Below, one piece after another: positions 55,311-64,000 of a DNA stretch of 64,000 bases (position 1 is its first letter; the number at the start of each line of letters is the position of its first letter). The notes beneath the pieces are model-generated. The model was not told the origin of the DNA and ran no database searches. It saw only the letters and a program-made list of their open reading frames with translations. Location: positions 62,001-126,000 of the forward strand of contig NZ_JAHTBL010000005.1 of the NCBI RefSeq assembly GCF_020177595.1. Reading direction: 5' to 3'. A program made the translations under genes and the position numbers. Origin of the DNA: Cognatishimia sp. MH4019. GTDB lineage: Bacteria; Pseudomonadota; Alphaproteobacteria; Rhodobacterales; Rhodobacteraceae.

Positions 55311-55813
55311 GCGGATGCCCGCTTCAAGGCGGCTTCAAGATGGTTGGCGGATTGCGCGTGATGCGCGTGGCAGATCGCAATTGCCAAGGCATCCGCCGCG
55401 TCCGGCCCGGCGATTTCCACACCCGGCAATTGCATGCGGACCATATGATCGACCTGACGCTTGTCGGCATGGCCGACGCCGACGACGGTTTTCTTGATGG
55501 CATTGGGGGCGTATTCACCAATCGCAAGGCCCGCTTGAGCGGCGACCAGCATGGCGATGCCGCGTGCTTGACCCAATTTCAGGGTGCCAGCGCCGTCTTT
55601 GTTGACGAATGTCTGCTCGACCGCCGCCGTCTCCGGGGCGTGTTCGATCAGAACCGCGCTGAGCGCCTGATGAAGTTGCAACAACCGCTGGCCCAGATCC
55701 GTGCCAGTCGAGCGACACACACCGTTCGCGACATGGGTGATGCGCGGGCCGGAGACGTGAATCACCCCCCACCCCATATTGCGCAAACCGGGATCAATCC
55801 CCAAAACGCGCAT
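55307..55813 (-). CDS. ruvC: Holliday junction endonuclease RuvC
   Basis: The junction resolvase, 168 residues. Catalytic acids are visible in [14 protein letters not shown] (Asp6), AAVEQTFV (Glu near 64) and [14 protein letters not shown] near the C-terminus. It is the first gene of ruvC-ruvA-ruvB. A 325-base spacer separates it from the divergent DUF1127 gene. Confidence 0.97.
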   Translation of the reverse strand: MRVLGIDPGLRNMGWGVIHVSGPRITHVANGVCRSTGTDLGQRLLQLHQALSAVLIEHAPETAAVEQTFVNKDGAGTLKLGQARGIAMLVAAQAGLAIGEYAPNAIKKTVVGVGHADKRQVDHMVRMQLPGVEIAGPDAADALAIAICHAHHAQSANHLEAALKRASA

Positions 55814-56138
55814 GCTCGGCCCCTGCTATTGTTGCTTTTCTGACGCAGTAGCACGAAAGGCGAACAAACGCCAAGAACGAATAGTGCGAACAATTTGAAA
55901 GGCTCGTGTCGTTTTCGATTGGGCAAGGCGTCGCTTTCGCCTTTCACAGGCTCAAAAACGACACTTTTGAAGTCGGATTTTTACATTGTTCAACAAGGTG
56001 TTAACGCTCGTTTGAGCTATGCAATTCCAGCATGACACCCATGCGATTTTAGCAGCTTGTGCGACGCAAAAAACGCTCCTAGGTGCGGCTTACAGAACAG
56101 CAAAAACGCTACGCCACATTCCTGGAAGGACATCGAAA
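55814..56138. other. Divergent spacer between ruvC and the DUF1127 gene
   Basis: 325 bases without a supported gene. It contains a nested inverted repeat at 55906-55964 and the short palindrome TTGTT-C-AACAA at 55986-55996. A plus-strand frame from 56019 is only an extension of the DUF1127 gene. No clear -35/-10 pair could be fixed. Confidence 0.6.
55906..55964. repeat. Nested inverted repeat (hairpin inside hairpin)
   Basis: The outer arms GTGTCGTTTT (55906-55915) and AAAACGACAC (55955-55964) match perfectly. Inside lies AAGGCG (55925-55930), a 7-base loop and CGCCTT (55938-55943). The two unpaired sides are 9 and 11 bases. The RNA of either strand could fold into a long two-part stem-loop. 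Confidence 0.75.
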
Positions 56139-56351
56139 ATGGCCGCTTTTGATACTACCCGCCCGATGGCCGCATCCCCTGCTTTGGCAGGCGGCTTGAT
56201 GAAACGCATCTTTGATGTTGTCGGCATGATCGCCGCATGGAACGACGCACGCGTGACCCGCAAGAGCCTGTCGAAACTCACCGCACGTGAGCTGGAAGAC
56301 ATCGGCCTGAGCCTTGCCGACGTGGACGACATGAACTGGTCCCGCCGCTAA
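56139..56351 (+). CDS. DUF1127 small protein
   Basis: A 70-residue basic protein with the DUF1127 motif in its second half: RKSLSKLTARELEDIGLSLADV (about 41-62, given here in two parts: RKSLSKLTARE and LEDIGLSLADV). ATG 56139 has GGAAGGA upstream; the earlier ATG at 56019 has no support. Small DUF1127 proteins are stress-linked and RNA-binding in Rhodobacter (CcaF1) and affect phosphate and carbon use in other alphaproteobacteria. A strong terminator follows, so it is a single-gene unit. Confidence 0.9.
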   Translation: MAAFDTTRPMAASPALAGGLMKRIFDVVGMIAAWNDARVTRKSLSKLTARELEDIGLSLADVDDMNWSRR

Positions 56352-56378
56352 GGCGCAATCTGCCACTTCATAAGATAG

Positions 56379-56413
56379 AAAAAGCCGCGCTGACGATCAG
56401 AGCGGCTTTTTTT
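56379..56413 (+). terminator. Intrinsic terminator of the DUF1127 gene
   Basis: AAAAAGCCGC and GCGGCTTTTTTT, with inner CTGA/TCAG pairing around CGA, form a strong stem with a seven-T run, about 27 bases after the stop. The convergent small membrane-protein gene ends 17 bases further on. Confidence 0.92.
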
Positions 56414-56430
56414 GTGCGTTTCAGCCAGCG

Positions 56431-56772
56431 TCAAAAGAACAGGCGATATGTGTCCAATAGCCAGATCGAAATCGGGTCGGGCTTCATAAGGGCCGCGCCA
56501 GCCTGTTCGACAATCGTGCCAAGTGACAGTTTCTCGACCCGCTCCAGATAGGTGATTGAGCCAAGATACCCCAGCAGGAAAGACTTGAAGATGAAAAAGG
56601 CGCTGACCATCAGGAACAAGCCTTTGATGGGGAATTGAATACGGCCACGCCTGGGCCTTGCTATAATCAGTCCGTCATGGTTGACCGAATGCACTACGCC
56701 ACCTGCTAATTTCTGGTGTTTGCGTTGCAGACCGCGCACTCTGTCATCGAACTGGAGATGGGACTCTCCCAT
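56431..56772 (-). CDS. Small membrane protein of unknown function
   Basis: A 113-residue protein: a charged N-terminal 50 residues with MGESHLQFDDRVRGLQRKHQ, then one membrane helix (about 52-74, FPIKGLFLMVSAFFIFKSF region) and a C-terminal segment with ERVEKLSLGTIVEQAGAAL. ATG 56772 has GGAGG five bases upstream and is preferred to a start at 56784. I recognise no family. It lies between the convergent DUF1127 gene and prmA, 97 bases from prmA, and may be transcribed separately. Confidence 0.75.
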   Translation of the reverse strand: MGESHLQFDDRVRGLQRKHQKLAGGVVHSVNHDGLIIARPRRGRIQFPIKGLFLMVSAFFIFKSFLLGYLGSITYLERVEKLSLGTIVEQAGAALMKPDPISIWLLDTYRLFF

Positions 56773-56869
56773 GGCAGCCTCCAAATGATGCCTTAAAAAA
56801 AGATGAAGTATTAACGCGCAGGAATACGGCGAAATTGGGGCAAACCCCTAAAACTTGTCTCAATTCAGG

Positions 56870-57748
56870 TTAATTCGAGGGTCTTTTGCGGAGAAGCAAC
56901 GTGCTCCATTCACCAATCTGCTGGTGATCGACAAGATTGTATCCGTTTTCTTTGTAAACGGCGGCGACCTCCTCGGCCTGTTCATTCAGAAGACCGGACA
57001 GGATGGCGTGGCCGTCGGGCGCAGTGACTTCGGCCAAATCAGGCGCCAGAGCGATCAGCGGTCCTTTGAGGATATTGGCAAAGACCAGATCGAAAGGCGC
57101 GCGGGCGGCAATCCGGGGATGATCGGTGCCGGTGGCCTCAAGACATAAAACCCGGCCTTCCAGCCCATTGGCACGCATATTGGCCTCGGCCACCTCGACC
57201 GCGACGGCGTCGATATCGCTGGCCACAACCTCATGATCCCAGATGCGCGCGGCGGCCATGGCGAGCACGGCGGTGCCACAACCCACATCAAGGGTGGAGC
57301 CGACAGGCACGCCCTCGCCCACCAGCTTATCCAGCGCCAGAAGGCATCCCAGTGTCGTGCCGTGATGTCCGGTGCCAAAGGCCATGGCGGCCTCGATCAA
57401 TAACGGCTCGGCCCCCTCTGGCACCTTGTCGGCATCATGGCTGCCATAGACAAAGAAGCGCCCCGCGGCGACGGGAGCCAACTCGCGTTTCACTTTCGCG
57501 ACCCAATCGGTTTCAGGCAGTTCGGATACGACGAAGGGCTTTGCGTCAAACGCGGCCGAGAGCACGGCCAGCGCAGCCTCGTCTGGCGTTTCGACAAAGT
57601 AACCGCCGACCTCCCACAAGCCGGAGCCATCCTCGATCTCGAAGACACCCACGCCGGTGGGTTCGGGCTCAAGGCGTTCCATGGCGAGGCCCAGCGCCTC
57701 GGCAGGACCTTTGCCGGTCAGTGTGGTAAGCGCGGTGAAGGTCGTCAT
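56870..57748 (-). CDS. prmA: Ribosomal protein L11 methyltransferase
   Basis: PrmA trimethylates ribosomal protein L11. 292 residues with an N-terminal substrate domain (1-90) and a SAM-dependent methyltransferase domain: AFGTGHHGTTLGCL (near 128-141), TLDVGCGTAVLAMAA and DLVFANILKGPL (the NPP-like motif of this family is NI here). It lies nine bases after the MFS gene and could share its transcript. Confidence 0.95.
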   Translation of the reverse strand: MTTFTALTTLTGKGPAEALGLAMERLEPEPTGVGVFEIEDGSGLWEVGGYFVETPDEAALAVLSAAFDAKPFVVSELPETDWVAKVKRELAPVAAGRFFVYGSHDADKVPEGAEPLLIEAAMAFGTGHHGTTLGCLLALDKLVGEGVPVGSTLDVGCGTAVLAMAAARIWDHEVVASDIDAVAVEVAEANMRANGLEGRVLCLEATGTDHPRIAARAPFDLVFANILKGPLIALAPDLAEVTAPDGHAILSGLLNEQAEEVAAVYKENGYNLVDHQQIGEWSTLLLRKRPSN

Positions 57749-57757
57749 CGGCGGTCC

Positions 57758-58999
57758 TTATTCGGCAGGCACGCCCATGGGGCGCGAAAAGATGGTCTCG
57801 TTCCCTGGCTCGGGATGGCGCGGGATCAGCAGCGCGAGGGTCAGCGACACGCCCGCCATTACCGCCGCCAGCAGGAACACGGCAGAAGGCGAGGTCAGCC
57901 AAAGATAGCCCAGCGCGGCTGGCAGGAAGACCGCCGCGATATGGTTGATCGTGAAAGCCACAGCAGCGGTGGGGGCGATATCTCCGGGGTCCGCGATCTT
58001 CTGAAAATAGGTCTTCAGCGCCAAAGCCAGTGCGAAGAAAATGTGGTTAATCACGTAAAGCGCAGCGCCCACCACGACGCCCCAACCGAACCAGTAAATC
58101 CCGCCATAGGCCAGGAACACGCAGAGCAGCCCGGCATATTCAAAAACCAGCGCATTGCGCTCTCCGAAATGGGCGACGATGCGGCCCAGAATTGGGGCGA
58201 AAACCATGTTGGCCACAAGTGTGATCAAGAACAGCGAGGTGATCTGGTCGACCTCGAAATTGAACTGCTCCACCATCATGAAGGCTGCGAAAACGACAAA
58301 GATTTGCCGCCGTGCGCCTGCCATGAATTGCAGTGCATAATAAAGCCAGTAGCGTTTGCGCAGCACCATTTTCTTGATCTGCGGATTGGGCGCCTCAAAC
58401 TGCGGATAGGCGAGGAACGCAAAGAGCGCCATTGCCGCCGTGATACCGCCCGCAATCATGTAAACGATGTTGTAGGACAGATCGAAGGCCCGCCATGTCA
58501 GCACGATGCAGATATAGGCCACGAAAGTCGCCGCAGAGCCTGCCGCGATGAGCCAGCCCAACGTTTGCGGCGCGCGTTTCTTGTCGATCCATTGCAATTG
58601 CAGGCTTTGGTTGACGGTCTCGTAATAATGAAACCCGATCGAGCTGAGCATGGTGATCGTCAGGATGCCGCCCATGGTCGGGAAATACGCCGTCAGCGCA
58701 GTGGCGACACCCAGCAAAAGCAGGGAAATCACGCCAAGGATTTGCTCGCGCATCACCATGATAATGGCGATGACGCCGATGGCGAAAAATCCTGGGATTT
58801 CGCGCACGGTGTGCAGCCAGCCAATGTCAGAGCCGTCAAAGCCCGCGACCTCAATCACAAAGTTGTTGAGCAGCGCAGACCACGTGGCAAAGGCGATGGG
58901 CATTGCCGCCGACATCAAAAACAGCAGCGCGATCGGGCGACGCCAAACCGGCAGGTGCCGGGCCTCGGCGAGCGGCAGGATATTGGGGTGCAACTTCAT
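57758..58999 (-). CDS. MFS transporter
   Basis: A 413-residue major facilitator protein with about 12 membrane helices. It begins MKLHPNILPLAEARHLPVWR. WLHTVREIPGFFAIG near 80-94 matches the sugar/drug-exporter type loop, and HFGERNALVFEYAGLL near 279-294 is the second-half repeat. The substrate cannot be read. It ends nine bases before prmA and is divergent from the YeeE-type gene over a short spacer with an FNR-like box. Confidence 0.87.
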   Translation of the reverse strand: MKLHPNILPLAEARHLPVWRRPIALLFLMSAAMPIAFATWSALLNNFVIEVAGFDGSDIGWLHTVREIPGFFAIGVIAIIMVMREQILGVISLLLLGVATALTAYFPTMGGILTITMLSSIGFHYYETVNQSLQLQWIDKKRAPQTLGWLIAAGSAATFVAYICIVLTWRAFDLSYNIVYMIAGGITAAMALFAFLAYPQFEAPNPQIKKMVLRKRYWLYYALQFMAGARRQIFVVFAAFMMVEQFNFEVDQITSLFLITLVANMVFAPILGRIVAHFGERNALVFEYAGLLCVFLAYGGIYWFGWGVVVGAALYVINHIFFALALALKTYFQKIADPGDIAPTAAVAFTINHIAAVFLPAALGYLWLTSPSAVFLLAAVMAGVSLTLALLIPRHPEPGNETIFSRPMGVPAE

Positions 59000-59041
59000 G
59001 GCGCGGGTCTACGCCTGTGCTGCCCGCTTGGCGAGAGAAAA

Positions 59042-59055
59042 CTGATCTGCATCAA
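59042..59055. promoter_or_regulatory. Possible FNR-like box between divergent transporters
   Basis: CTGAT-CTGC-ATCAA matches the FNR consensus at 9 of 10 fixed positions. It lies 42 bases before the MFS start and 23 bases before ATG 59079 of the YeeE-type gene. Confidence 0.4.
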
Positions 59056-59078
59056 GGTAGGTATTCAATTTGGCGCAT

Positions 59079-60158
59079 ATGAACGCCGCCATGAGTATCG
59101 ACATCCTGCCCTTGGTTGAACGGATCGGAGAGGCCAACGCCGCCGCTCTCTTCGGGTTGATAACCGGGCTGATTTTCGGCGTCGCCGCCCAGCGCTCGCG
59201 GTTTTGTCTGCGGGCAGCGACAGTGGAGTTTGCCCATGGCAAGCTGGGCGACAAGGTCGCTGTGTGGTTGCTGACCTTTTCGACAGCACTGGTTTGGGTT
59301 CAAGGCGCACAGGCGCTTGGCCTGATGCGAGGCGAGGATGCGCGGATGATGGCGGTGCCGGGCAGTTGGTCGGGGGCCGTGATCGGCGGGCTGATATTTG
59401 GCGTGGGCATGGTGCTGGCGCGCGGTTGTTCAGGCCGCTTGCTGGTGCTGGCGGCGACGGGCAACTTGCGGTCGGTCGTATCGGGGCTGATCTTTGCGGT
59501 GGTGGCACAGATGAGCCTGTCGGGCTGGTTGACGCCTGCACGCGACAGCCTTGCAGCGCTATGGACGACTCAAGGTGGCACGAATGTGAACCTTGCCGCA
59601 GCGCTTGGAGTGCCGGGGCTTGGGCCGCTGATTGGCGGTCTCGCGTTGGCCGTGCTCGCGCTGGTTCTGGCACGGCGCAACCGGATCGGTGCGCGGCGGC
59701 TGGTCTTCGCCTCGGGCGTCGGGTTTGCCGTGGCGGTCGGCTGGATATTGACCTTCGCACTCGCCCAAGTCGCGTTCGAGCCGGTGCAGATAGAAAGCGC
59801 GACTTTCACCGGGCCGTCGGCCCACACGCTGATGTTTTTTCTCAGCCGCGATGCGCTGATCGACTTCGATATCGGCTTGATTGCTGGGGTCTTCGCCGGG
59901 GCTGGGGTCGCCGCTTTGCTTGCCGGAGAGTTCAAGTTCCAGGGCTTTGAAGGCGAGGCCAACATGCGTCGCGCCATGACGGGCGCGGCCCTGATGGGCT
60001 TTGGCGGCATGCTGGCGGGGGGCTGCGCGATTGGCGCGGGCGTCACGGGCGGCTCGATCATGGTAGCGACCGCGTGGTGCGCGCTGTTCTTCATGTGGGT
60101 CGGCGGGGTCTTGGCGACACTGCTGCTGGAACCGCGCGGGCTTGGCGTGCCGGCTTAG
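59079..60158 (+). CDS. YeeE/YedE (TsuA-type) sulfur transporter
   Basis: A 359-residue membrane protein of the YeeE/YedE family, members of which take up thiosulfate or sulfur species through conserved cysteines. The motif ARGCSGRLL (about 110-118) and AGGCAIGAGVTGGS (about 310-323) carry these cysteines, and RSRFCLRAA (near 40-48) adds a third. About nine membrane helices. TTG 59070 and ATG 59091 are other possible starts; none has a good ribosome site. Its stop overlaps the priA stop on the other strand. Whether it moves thiosulfate, sulfite or other sulfur cannot be told. Confidence 0.9.
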   Translation: MNAAMSIDILPLVERIGEANAAALFGLITGLIFGVAAQRSRFCLRAATVEFAHGKLGDKVAVWLLTFSTALVWVQGAQALGLMRGEDARMMAVPGSWSGAVIGGLIFGVGMVLARGCSGRLLVLAATGNLRSVVSGLIFAVVAQMSLSGWLTPARDSLAALWTTQGGTNVNLAAALGVPGLGPLIGGLALAVLALVLARRNRIGARRLVFASGVGFAVAVGWILTFALAQVAFEPVQIESATFTGPSAHTLMFFLSRDALIDFDIGLIAGVFAGAGVAALLAGEFKFQGFEGEANMRRAMTGAALMGFGGMLAGGCAIGAGVTGGSIMVATAWCALFFMWVGGVLATLLLEPRGLGVPA

Positions 60159-62350
60159 TAAAAGCTCTGCGGGTCGATATCTATCGACAGCCGGACATTG
60201 CCTGGAATTTTGAACTGAGCCACCCATTTTTGCAACGCGCTTTGCAGCGGCGCCGTTTTGTCGGCTTTCACCAGCAGGCGGACGCGGTGACGCCCCCGGA
60301 TGCGCGCAATAGGGGCCGCCGCAGGGCCAAAAACCTGCGCGCCGATGGCGTGAAGCGGCTTGATCTCGCGCGCCATCGCGCCGCCCAGATCGAAGACCTC
60401 CTGCACATTCGGACTGCTTAAAACGATGCCTGCCATGCGCCCGTAAGGCGGCACGCCCACATGCTGACGCTCGCGCGCTTCGGCCTGCCAAAAGCCTTCC
60501 TCATCCCCCGACAGGATCGCGCGGATCACGGGGTGTTCGGGCTGATAGGTTTGCAGCAGGGCGGTGCCTTTCTTTTCGGCCCGCCCGGCGCGGCCCGCAA
60601 CTTGGCGCATCAGTTGGAACGTCCGTTCCGCCGCCCGCAGGTCGGAGCCTTGAAGGCCCAGATCAGCATCAATCACACCCACCAATGTCAGCAGCGGGAA
60701 GTTGTGCCCCTTCGCGACCAATTGCGTGCCGACAATGATGTCGGCCTCGCCTGCGGCGATCACCTCGATCTGCTCTTTCAACGCGCGGGCGGACCCGAAG
60801 AGGTCAGACGAAAGGACCGCGACGCGGGCATCGGGAAAGAGCTCTTTGGTTTCTTCGGCCAGCCGCTCAACCCCCGGCCCAACAGGGGCCAGCTTACCCT
60901 CCACTCCGCAAGACGGGCACGCCTCTGGCATGGGTTTCGTCTCACCACATTGGTGGCACATGAGGCGTTTCAGAAAGCGGTGTTCGACCATGCGCGCATC
61001 GCAATTATCGCAGCCTATCTGGTGCCCGCAGGCGCGGCAGATGGTGACGGGGGCATAGCCGCGACGGTTGATGAACAGCAGCGATTGTTCGCCCTTTTCG
61101 ACGCGCGCTTGCACCTCGCGTTGCAGCGTCGGGGAAATCCACCGGGTGCCCGGCAGGTTTTCCAACCGCATGTCCAGCGCGCGCATGTCGGGCATCACGG
61201 CCTCGCCAAAGCGCGAGGTCAATTCCAGCTTGGTATACTTGCCAGCCTCGGCATTGGCCCAGCTTTCCAACGACGGCGTGGCCGACGCCAGCACCACATG
61301 CGCCCCACAGATCGACGCACGCAAAACGGCCATATCACGGGCGTTGTACAGCACCCCGTCTTCTTGCTTGTAGGAGGTGTCGTGTTCCTCATCGACCACC
61401 ACCAAACCAAGGTCCTGATAAGGCAGAAACAACGCCGAGCGCGCGCCGACGACCAGTTGCGCGCCGCCTTGACCGACCATTTTCCACGCGCGGCGGCGTT
61501 CGGTCATGGTCACGCCGGAGTGCCATTCGGCGGGTTTTGCGCCAAAGCGCGCCTCGACCCGCGTCAGGAATTCGGCGGTTAGCGCGATCTCAGGAAGCAG
61601 GACAAGCGCTTGGCGACCTTGCTTGAGGCATTCCGCGACGGCCTCAAGATAGACCTCGGTTTTGCCCGATCCGGTGACGCCTTTCAGCAGCGTCGTGCCG
61701 TAAGTTCCCGACGCGACGGCCTGCTTCAAGGCGGCGACGCCTGCGGCTTGATCGGCGGTCAATTCCTTGCTGGGCAAAGCGGGCTCCAGCATCGGGTAAG
61801 GCGTGTCGCGCGGCGCGTCTTCTTCGCGCACGGCCCCTTGCTTGACCAAGCCCTTGACGACCGAAGACGTGACCCCCGCCATGTCCGACAGTTCTTTCAG
61901 CGTGAAGGACAGCCCGCCATAGTCGCTGAGCACCGCCAACACCTTCGTGCGCGCCGCCGTCTCCCGATCCGGCGCACCCGATCCCATCCGGTAGACTTTG
62001 CGCATCGACGGCGGGTCGCTGAGCCCCGGCGCGCGGGTCGCAAGGCGCAGCATCGCTGTCATCGGGGTCAACGTGTAATCGGCGGCGCGGCGTAGGAACA
62101 ACATCATCTCTTCGCGCATCGGGGCTGCGTCCAAAACGCGGTTCATGGGCCGGATTTTACTGCGGTCATAATCGCCCTTGCCTGCCCCCCAAACCACGCC
62201 CAACACTTTGCGCGGGCCCAGCGGAACCTCGACAAACGCGCCGAGAAAGCAGCCGCCTTCCGGCGCTTTGTAATCCAGCAGACGGTCCAGCGGCTGTGTC
62301 GTCAGCACCCCCACCAATTCGCCTTCATCAAAGAATGACCGCTCGTCCAC
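60155..62350 (-). CDS. priA: Primosomal protein N' (PriA helicase)
   Basis: PriA restarts stalled replication forks. GTG 62350, with GGAG six bases upstream, gives 731 residues and the usual [18 protein letters not shown] start; longer frames are rejected. Walker A is [11 protein letters not shown] (about 224-234), the DEAH box VVDEEHD, and a zinc-binding region with [18 protein letters not shown] and CPSCG (near 435-480). [10 protein letters not shown] is the late helicase motif. Complete. Confidence 0.96.
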   Translation of the reverse strand: MDERSFFDEGELVGVLTTQPLDRLLDYKAPEGGCFLGAFVEVPLGPRKVLGVVWGAGKGDYDRSKIRPMNRVLDAAPMREEMMLFLRRAADYTLTPMTAMLRLATRAPGLSDPPSMRKVYRMGSGAPDRETAARTKVLAVLSDYGGLSFTLKELSDMAGVTSSVVKGLVKQGAVREEDAPRDTPYPMLEPALPSKELTADQAAGVAALKQAVASGTYGTTLLKGVTGSGKTEVYLEAVAECLKQGRQALVLLPEIALTAEFLTRVEARFGAKPAEWHSGVTMTERRRAWKMVGQGGAQLVVGARSALFLPYQDLGLVVVDEEHDTSYKQEDGVLYNARDMAVLRASICGAHVVLASATPSLESWANAEAGKYTKLELTSRFGEAVMPDMRALDMRLENLPGTRWISPTLQREVQARVEKGEQSLLFINRRGYAPVTICRACGHQIGCDNCDARMVEHRFLKRLMCHQCGETKPMPEACPSCGVEGKLAPVGPGVERLAEETKELFPDARVAVLSSDLFGSARALKEQIEVIAAGEADIIVGTQLVAKGHNFPLLTLVGVIDADLGLQGSDLRAAERTFQLMRQVAGRAGRAEKKGTALLQTYQPEHPVIRAILSGDEEGFWQAEARERQHVGVPPYGRMAGIVLSSPNVQEVFDLGGAMAREIKPLHAIGAQVFGPAAAPIARIRGRHRVRLLVKADKTAPLQSALQKWVAQFKIPGNVRLSIDIDPQSFY

Positions 62351-62436
62351 GCGCTTCTCCGCTTTGGGGTTCACCCCCGGCCCTGAATTCGTTAGACGGT
62401 AGCGCAAACAACGCGAACCCGATGAGGACCTGCCCG

Positions 62437-63090
62437 ATGAAGTTCTTTGTAGACACTGCCGAGATTGATGCAATCGCCGAACTCAACGATTTGGGCATGG
62501 TGGACGGGGTCACGACGAACCCCTCGCTGATCCTGAAATCGGGGCGCGATATTCTGGAAGTGACGAAAGAGATTTGCGATCTGGTCGACGGTCCGGTCAG
62601 CGCCGAAGTGGTCGCAACCAAAGCCGACGAAATGATCGCCGAAGGCCGCAAGCTGGCGGAAATCGCCGAAAACATCACCGTGAAGCTGCCGCTGACCTGG
62701 GACGGGCTGAAAGCCTGTAAGGTGCTGTCGGGCGAAGGCAAAATGGTTAATGTCACGCTGTGTTTCTCGGCCAATCAGGCGCTGATTGCCGCGAAAGCGG
62801 GCGCGACCTTCATCTCGCCTTTCATCGGGCGTCTGGATGACATCAACATCGACGGCATGGACCTGATCGCGGATATCCGCACGATCTATGACAATTACGG
62901 GTTCGAGACGCAAATTCTCGCCGCCTCCATCCGCACCGTGAACCATGTGCTGGAAAGCGCGCGCATCGGCGCCGATGTGATGACCGCGCCGCCGGAAGTG
63001 ATTAAAAAGCTGGCAATGCACCCGCTGACCGATAAGGGTCTGGAAACTTTCCTGGCCGATTGGGCAAAAACAGGGCAGAAAATCCTGTAA
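62437..63090 (+). CDS. fsa: Fructose-6-phosphate aldolase/transaldolase family protein
   Basis: A 217-residue transaldolase of the short FSA/TalC type, forming a Schiff base with a lysine. It starts [16 protein letters not shown], and has [12 protein letters not shown] (about 29-40), [16 protein letters not shown] with the catalytic lysine (near 85) and [22 protein letters not shown] 62437 is preferred over an ATG at 62422. It may act as transaldolase or as an aldolase making fructose 6-phosphate. It is divergent from priA and precedes the DUF484 gene by 42 bases. Confidence 0.94.
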   Translation: MKFFVDTAEIDAIAELNDLGMVDGVTTNPSLILKSGRDILEVTKEICDLVDGPVSAEVVATKADEMIAEGRKLAEIAENITVKLPLTWDGLKACKVLSGEGKMVNVTLCFSANQALIAAKAGATFISPFIGRLDDINIDGMDLIADIRTIYDNYGFETQILAASIRTVNHVLESARIGADVMTAPPEVIKKLAMHPLTDKGLETFLADWAKTGQKIL

Positions 63091-63107
63091 GGGTCTGCTA
63101 TAGACCC
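63091..63107 (+). terminator. Hairpin after fsa
   Basis: GGGTCT-GCTAT-AGACCC, a perfect 6-bp stem directly after the fsa stop. No T-run follows; it may partly end transcription or protect the fsa end before the DUF484 gene. Confidence 0.4.
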
Positions 63108-63132
63108 TGAAAACACCAATCCGAGGCCCGCT

Positions 63133-63840
63133 ATGAGCAGCAGCCCCAAATTCGACGAAACCCTGCGGGACAAGATCATCGCAGCGCCCGAGGTGATCCT
63201 TGAGGACCCCGATCTGATGGCCGCCCTCATCGCCGCAAACGAGCGTGCGATGGGCAGCAATATCGTGGATCTGCGCGGCATCGCGATGGAGCGGCTTGAG
63301 GCGCGTTTGGACCGTCTTGAGGATACGCACCGGTCGGTGATCGCAGCCGCATACGAGAACCTCGCAGGCACCAATCAGGTGCACCGCGCTATTCTGCGTA
63401 TGCTTGATCCGGTGGAGTTTGAGAATTTCCTCAAGGATCTGGGTGGCGAGGTTGCCGATATCCTGCGCGTGGATTGCGTGAAACTGGTGCTGGAAAGCGT
63501 CCAGGATGAAGCCAGCCCCGCCGTTCAACGCTTGGGCGATGTGCTGTCTGTCGCCGAACCCGGCGTGATTGATCAATACATCACCATGGGCCGCAACACG
63601 CCTGTGCGCCCTGTCACCCTGCGCCAAGTGCATCCTGAAGCCGATGATTTGTATGGTGAAACCAGCGGGTGGATCCGCTCTGAAGCCTGCCTCAAACTGG
63701 ATCTTGGCGACGGCCGCCTGCCCGGCATGCTGGCCCTCGGGGCCGAAGACCCCCACCAATTCGCGCCGCAGCAAGGCACCGATCTTTTGGCTTTCTTTGC
63801 CGGCGTCTTTGAACGCGCCATGCGGCGCTGGCTGGCGTGA
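63133..63840 (+). CDS. DUF484 family protein
   Basis: A 235-residue cytoplasmic protein of the DUF484 family. It opens with FDETLRDKIIAAPEVILEDPDLMAALIA (given in parts: FDETLRDKIIAA and PEVILEDPDLMAALIA), the family's start, then a coiled-coil stretch (about 50-85) and a GAF-like C-terminal part with EACLKLDLGDGRLPGMLALG. In many proteobacteria DUF484 lies just before xerC, and here xerC begins at once after it. The function is unknown. Confidence 0.92.
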   Translation: MSSSPKFDETLRDKIIAAPEVILEDPDLMAALIAANERAMGSNIVDLRGIAMERLEARLDRLEDTHRSVIAAAYENLAGTNQVHRAILRMLDPVEFENFLKDLGGEVADILRVDCVKLVLESVQDEASPAVQRLGDVLSVAEPGVIDQYITMGRNTPVRPVTLRQVHPEADDLYGETSGWIRSEACLKLDLGDGRLPGMLALGAEDPHQFAPQQGTDLLAFFAGVFERAMRRWLA

Positions 63841-63842
63841 GC

Positions 63843-64000
63843 ATGATCTCTCCAGCCGCCCGTGACGCGCTGGAGACATGGTTAACCCATCTGACCTCCC
63901 TTGGCGGCGCTGCCGAGAATACGATCACCGCCTATCGCACGGATGTTTTGGGATTTCTGGCCTTTATGACCCAGCACCATGGGGAGGCGCAGGGCCTTGC
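63843..64000 (+). CDS. xerC: Tyrosine recombinase XerC, N-terminal fragment
   Basis: The first 52 codons of a gene that runs off the right edge. MISPAARDALETWLTHL followed by NTITAYRTDVLGFLAFM is the N-terminal SAM-like DNA-binding domain of XerC/XerD. XerC and XerD resolve chromosome dimers at dif. The ATG at 63843 follows the DUF484 stop; a GTG at 63837 overlapping that stop (GTGA) is also possible. The catalytic domain lies outside the window. Confidence 0.9.
   Translation, partial: MISPAARDALETWLTHLTSLGGAAENTITAYRTDVLGFLAFMTQHHGEAQGL

Noticed and set aside
57437-59119. 560-codon open frame on the plus strand
   Set aside because: Opposite prmA and the MFS gene, crossing both and their spacer. 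This is a result of high GC content.
62392-63879. 495-codon open frame on the minus strand
   Set aside because: Opposite fsa and the DUF484 gene, both of which are clear genes.

Overview
The window looks like a chromosomal segment of a marine alphaproteobacterium of the Rhodobacterales (Roseobacter group). The reasons are the cta cytochrome oxidase operon order, a compact tad/cpa pilus locus, the priA-fsa-DUF484-xerC order, ftsH starting at TTG, a DUF1127 small protein, and a short intergenic element typical of this group. The coding is dense and mostly high in GC. I see no tRNA, rRNA, insertion sequence, prophage or CRISPR array.

Layout. 1-9584, nearly all on the minus strand: an edge fragment of a probable FAD oxidase, an MBL-fold protein, a nuclease-fold protein, then a co-directional run ctaC-ctaB-small ORF-ctaG-ctaE-surf1-thrC-M16 peptidase-GNAT. 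9585-9780 is a divergent control region with a perfect FNR-type box. 9781-18294, plus strand: tldD, dprA, topA, a KtrB-like K+ transporter, a two-subunit CoA-transferase and a small GNAT-like protein. 18501-23032: a membrane flippase-like protein, DprE1-like oxidase and DprE2-like reductase facing a HAD-UbiA fusion. Together these look like a complete polyprenyl-phosphate D-arabinose pathway, best known from mycobacteria. A lytic transglycosylase follows.

24205-34759, plus strand: a Flp/Tad pilus locus (flp, a 39-residue pilin-like ORF, cpaB, cpaC, an OmpA lipoprotein, cpaE, cpaF, tadB, tadC, two TPR lipoproteins, the prepilin peptidase). It is bordered by a minus-strand polytopic protein that resembles a GT-C glycosyltransferase and by an AAA+ ATPase. 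The proximity of a lipid-linked arabinose pathway, a possible GT-C enzyme and a pilus suggests envelope or pilin arabinosylation. That link is inference.

38014-44207: a dehydrogenase that appears to need an ATT start, a ligase-associated helicase with its PdeM nuclease, a membrane LytTR regulator, a PaaI thioesterase, a MOSC protein and a repeat-rich spacer. 44208-55813, minus strand: ruvC-ruvA-ruvB, a hypothetical gene, ybgC-tolQ-tolR-tolA-tolB-pal-cpoB, tilS and ftsH, so Holliday-junction repair followed by the Tol-Pal envelope machine. 55814-64000: a structured spacer and DUF1127 gene, a small membrane protein, prmA, an MFS transporter, a YeeE-type sulfur transporter, priA, an fsa-type transaldolase, a DUF484 gene and the start of xerC, which runs off the right edge.
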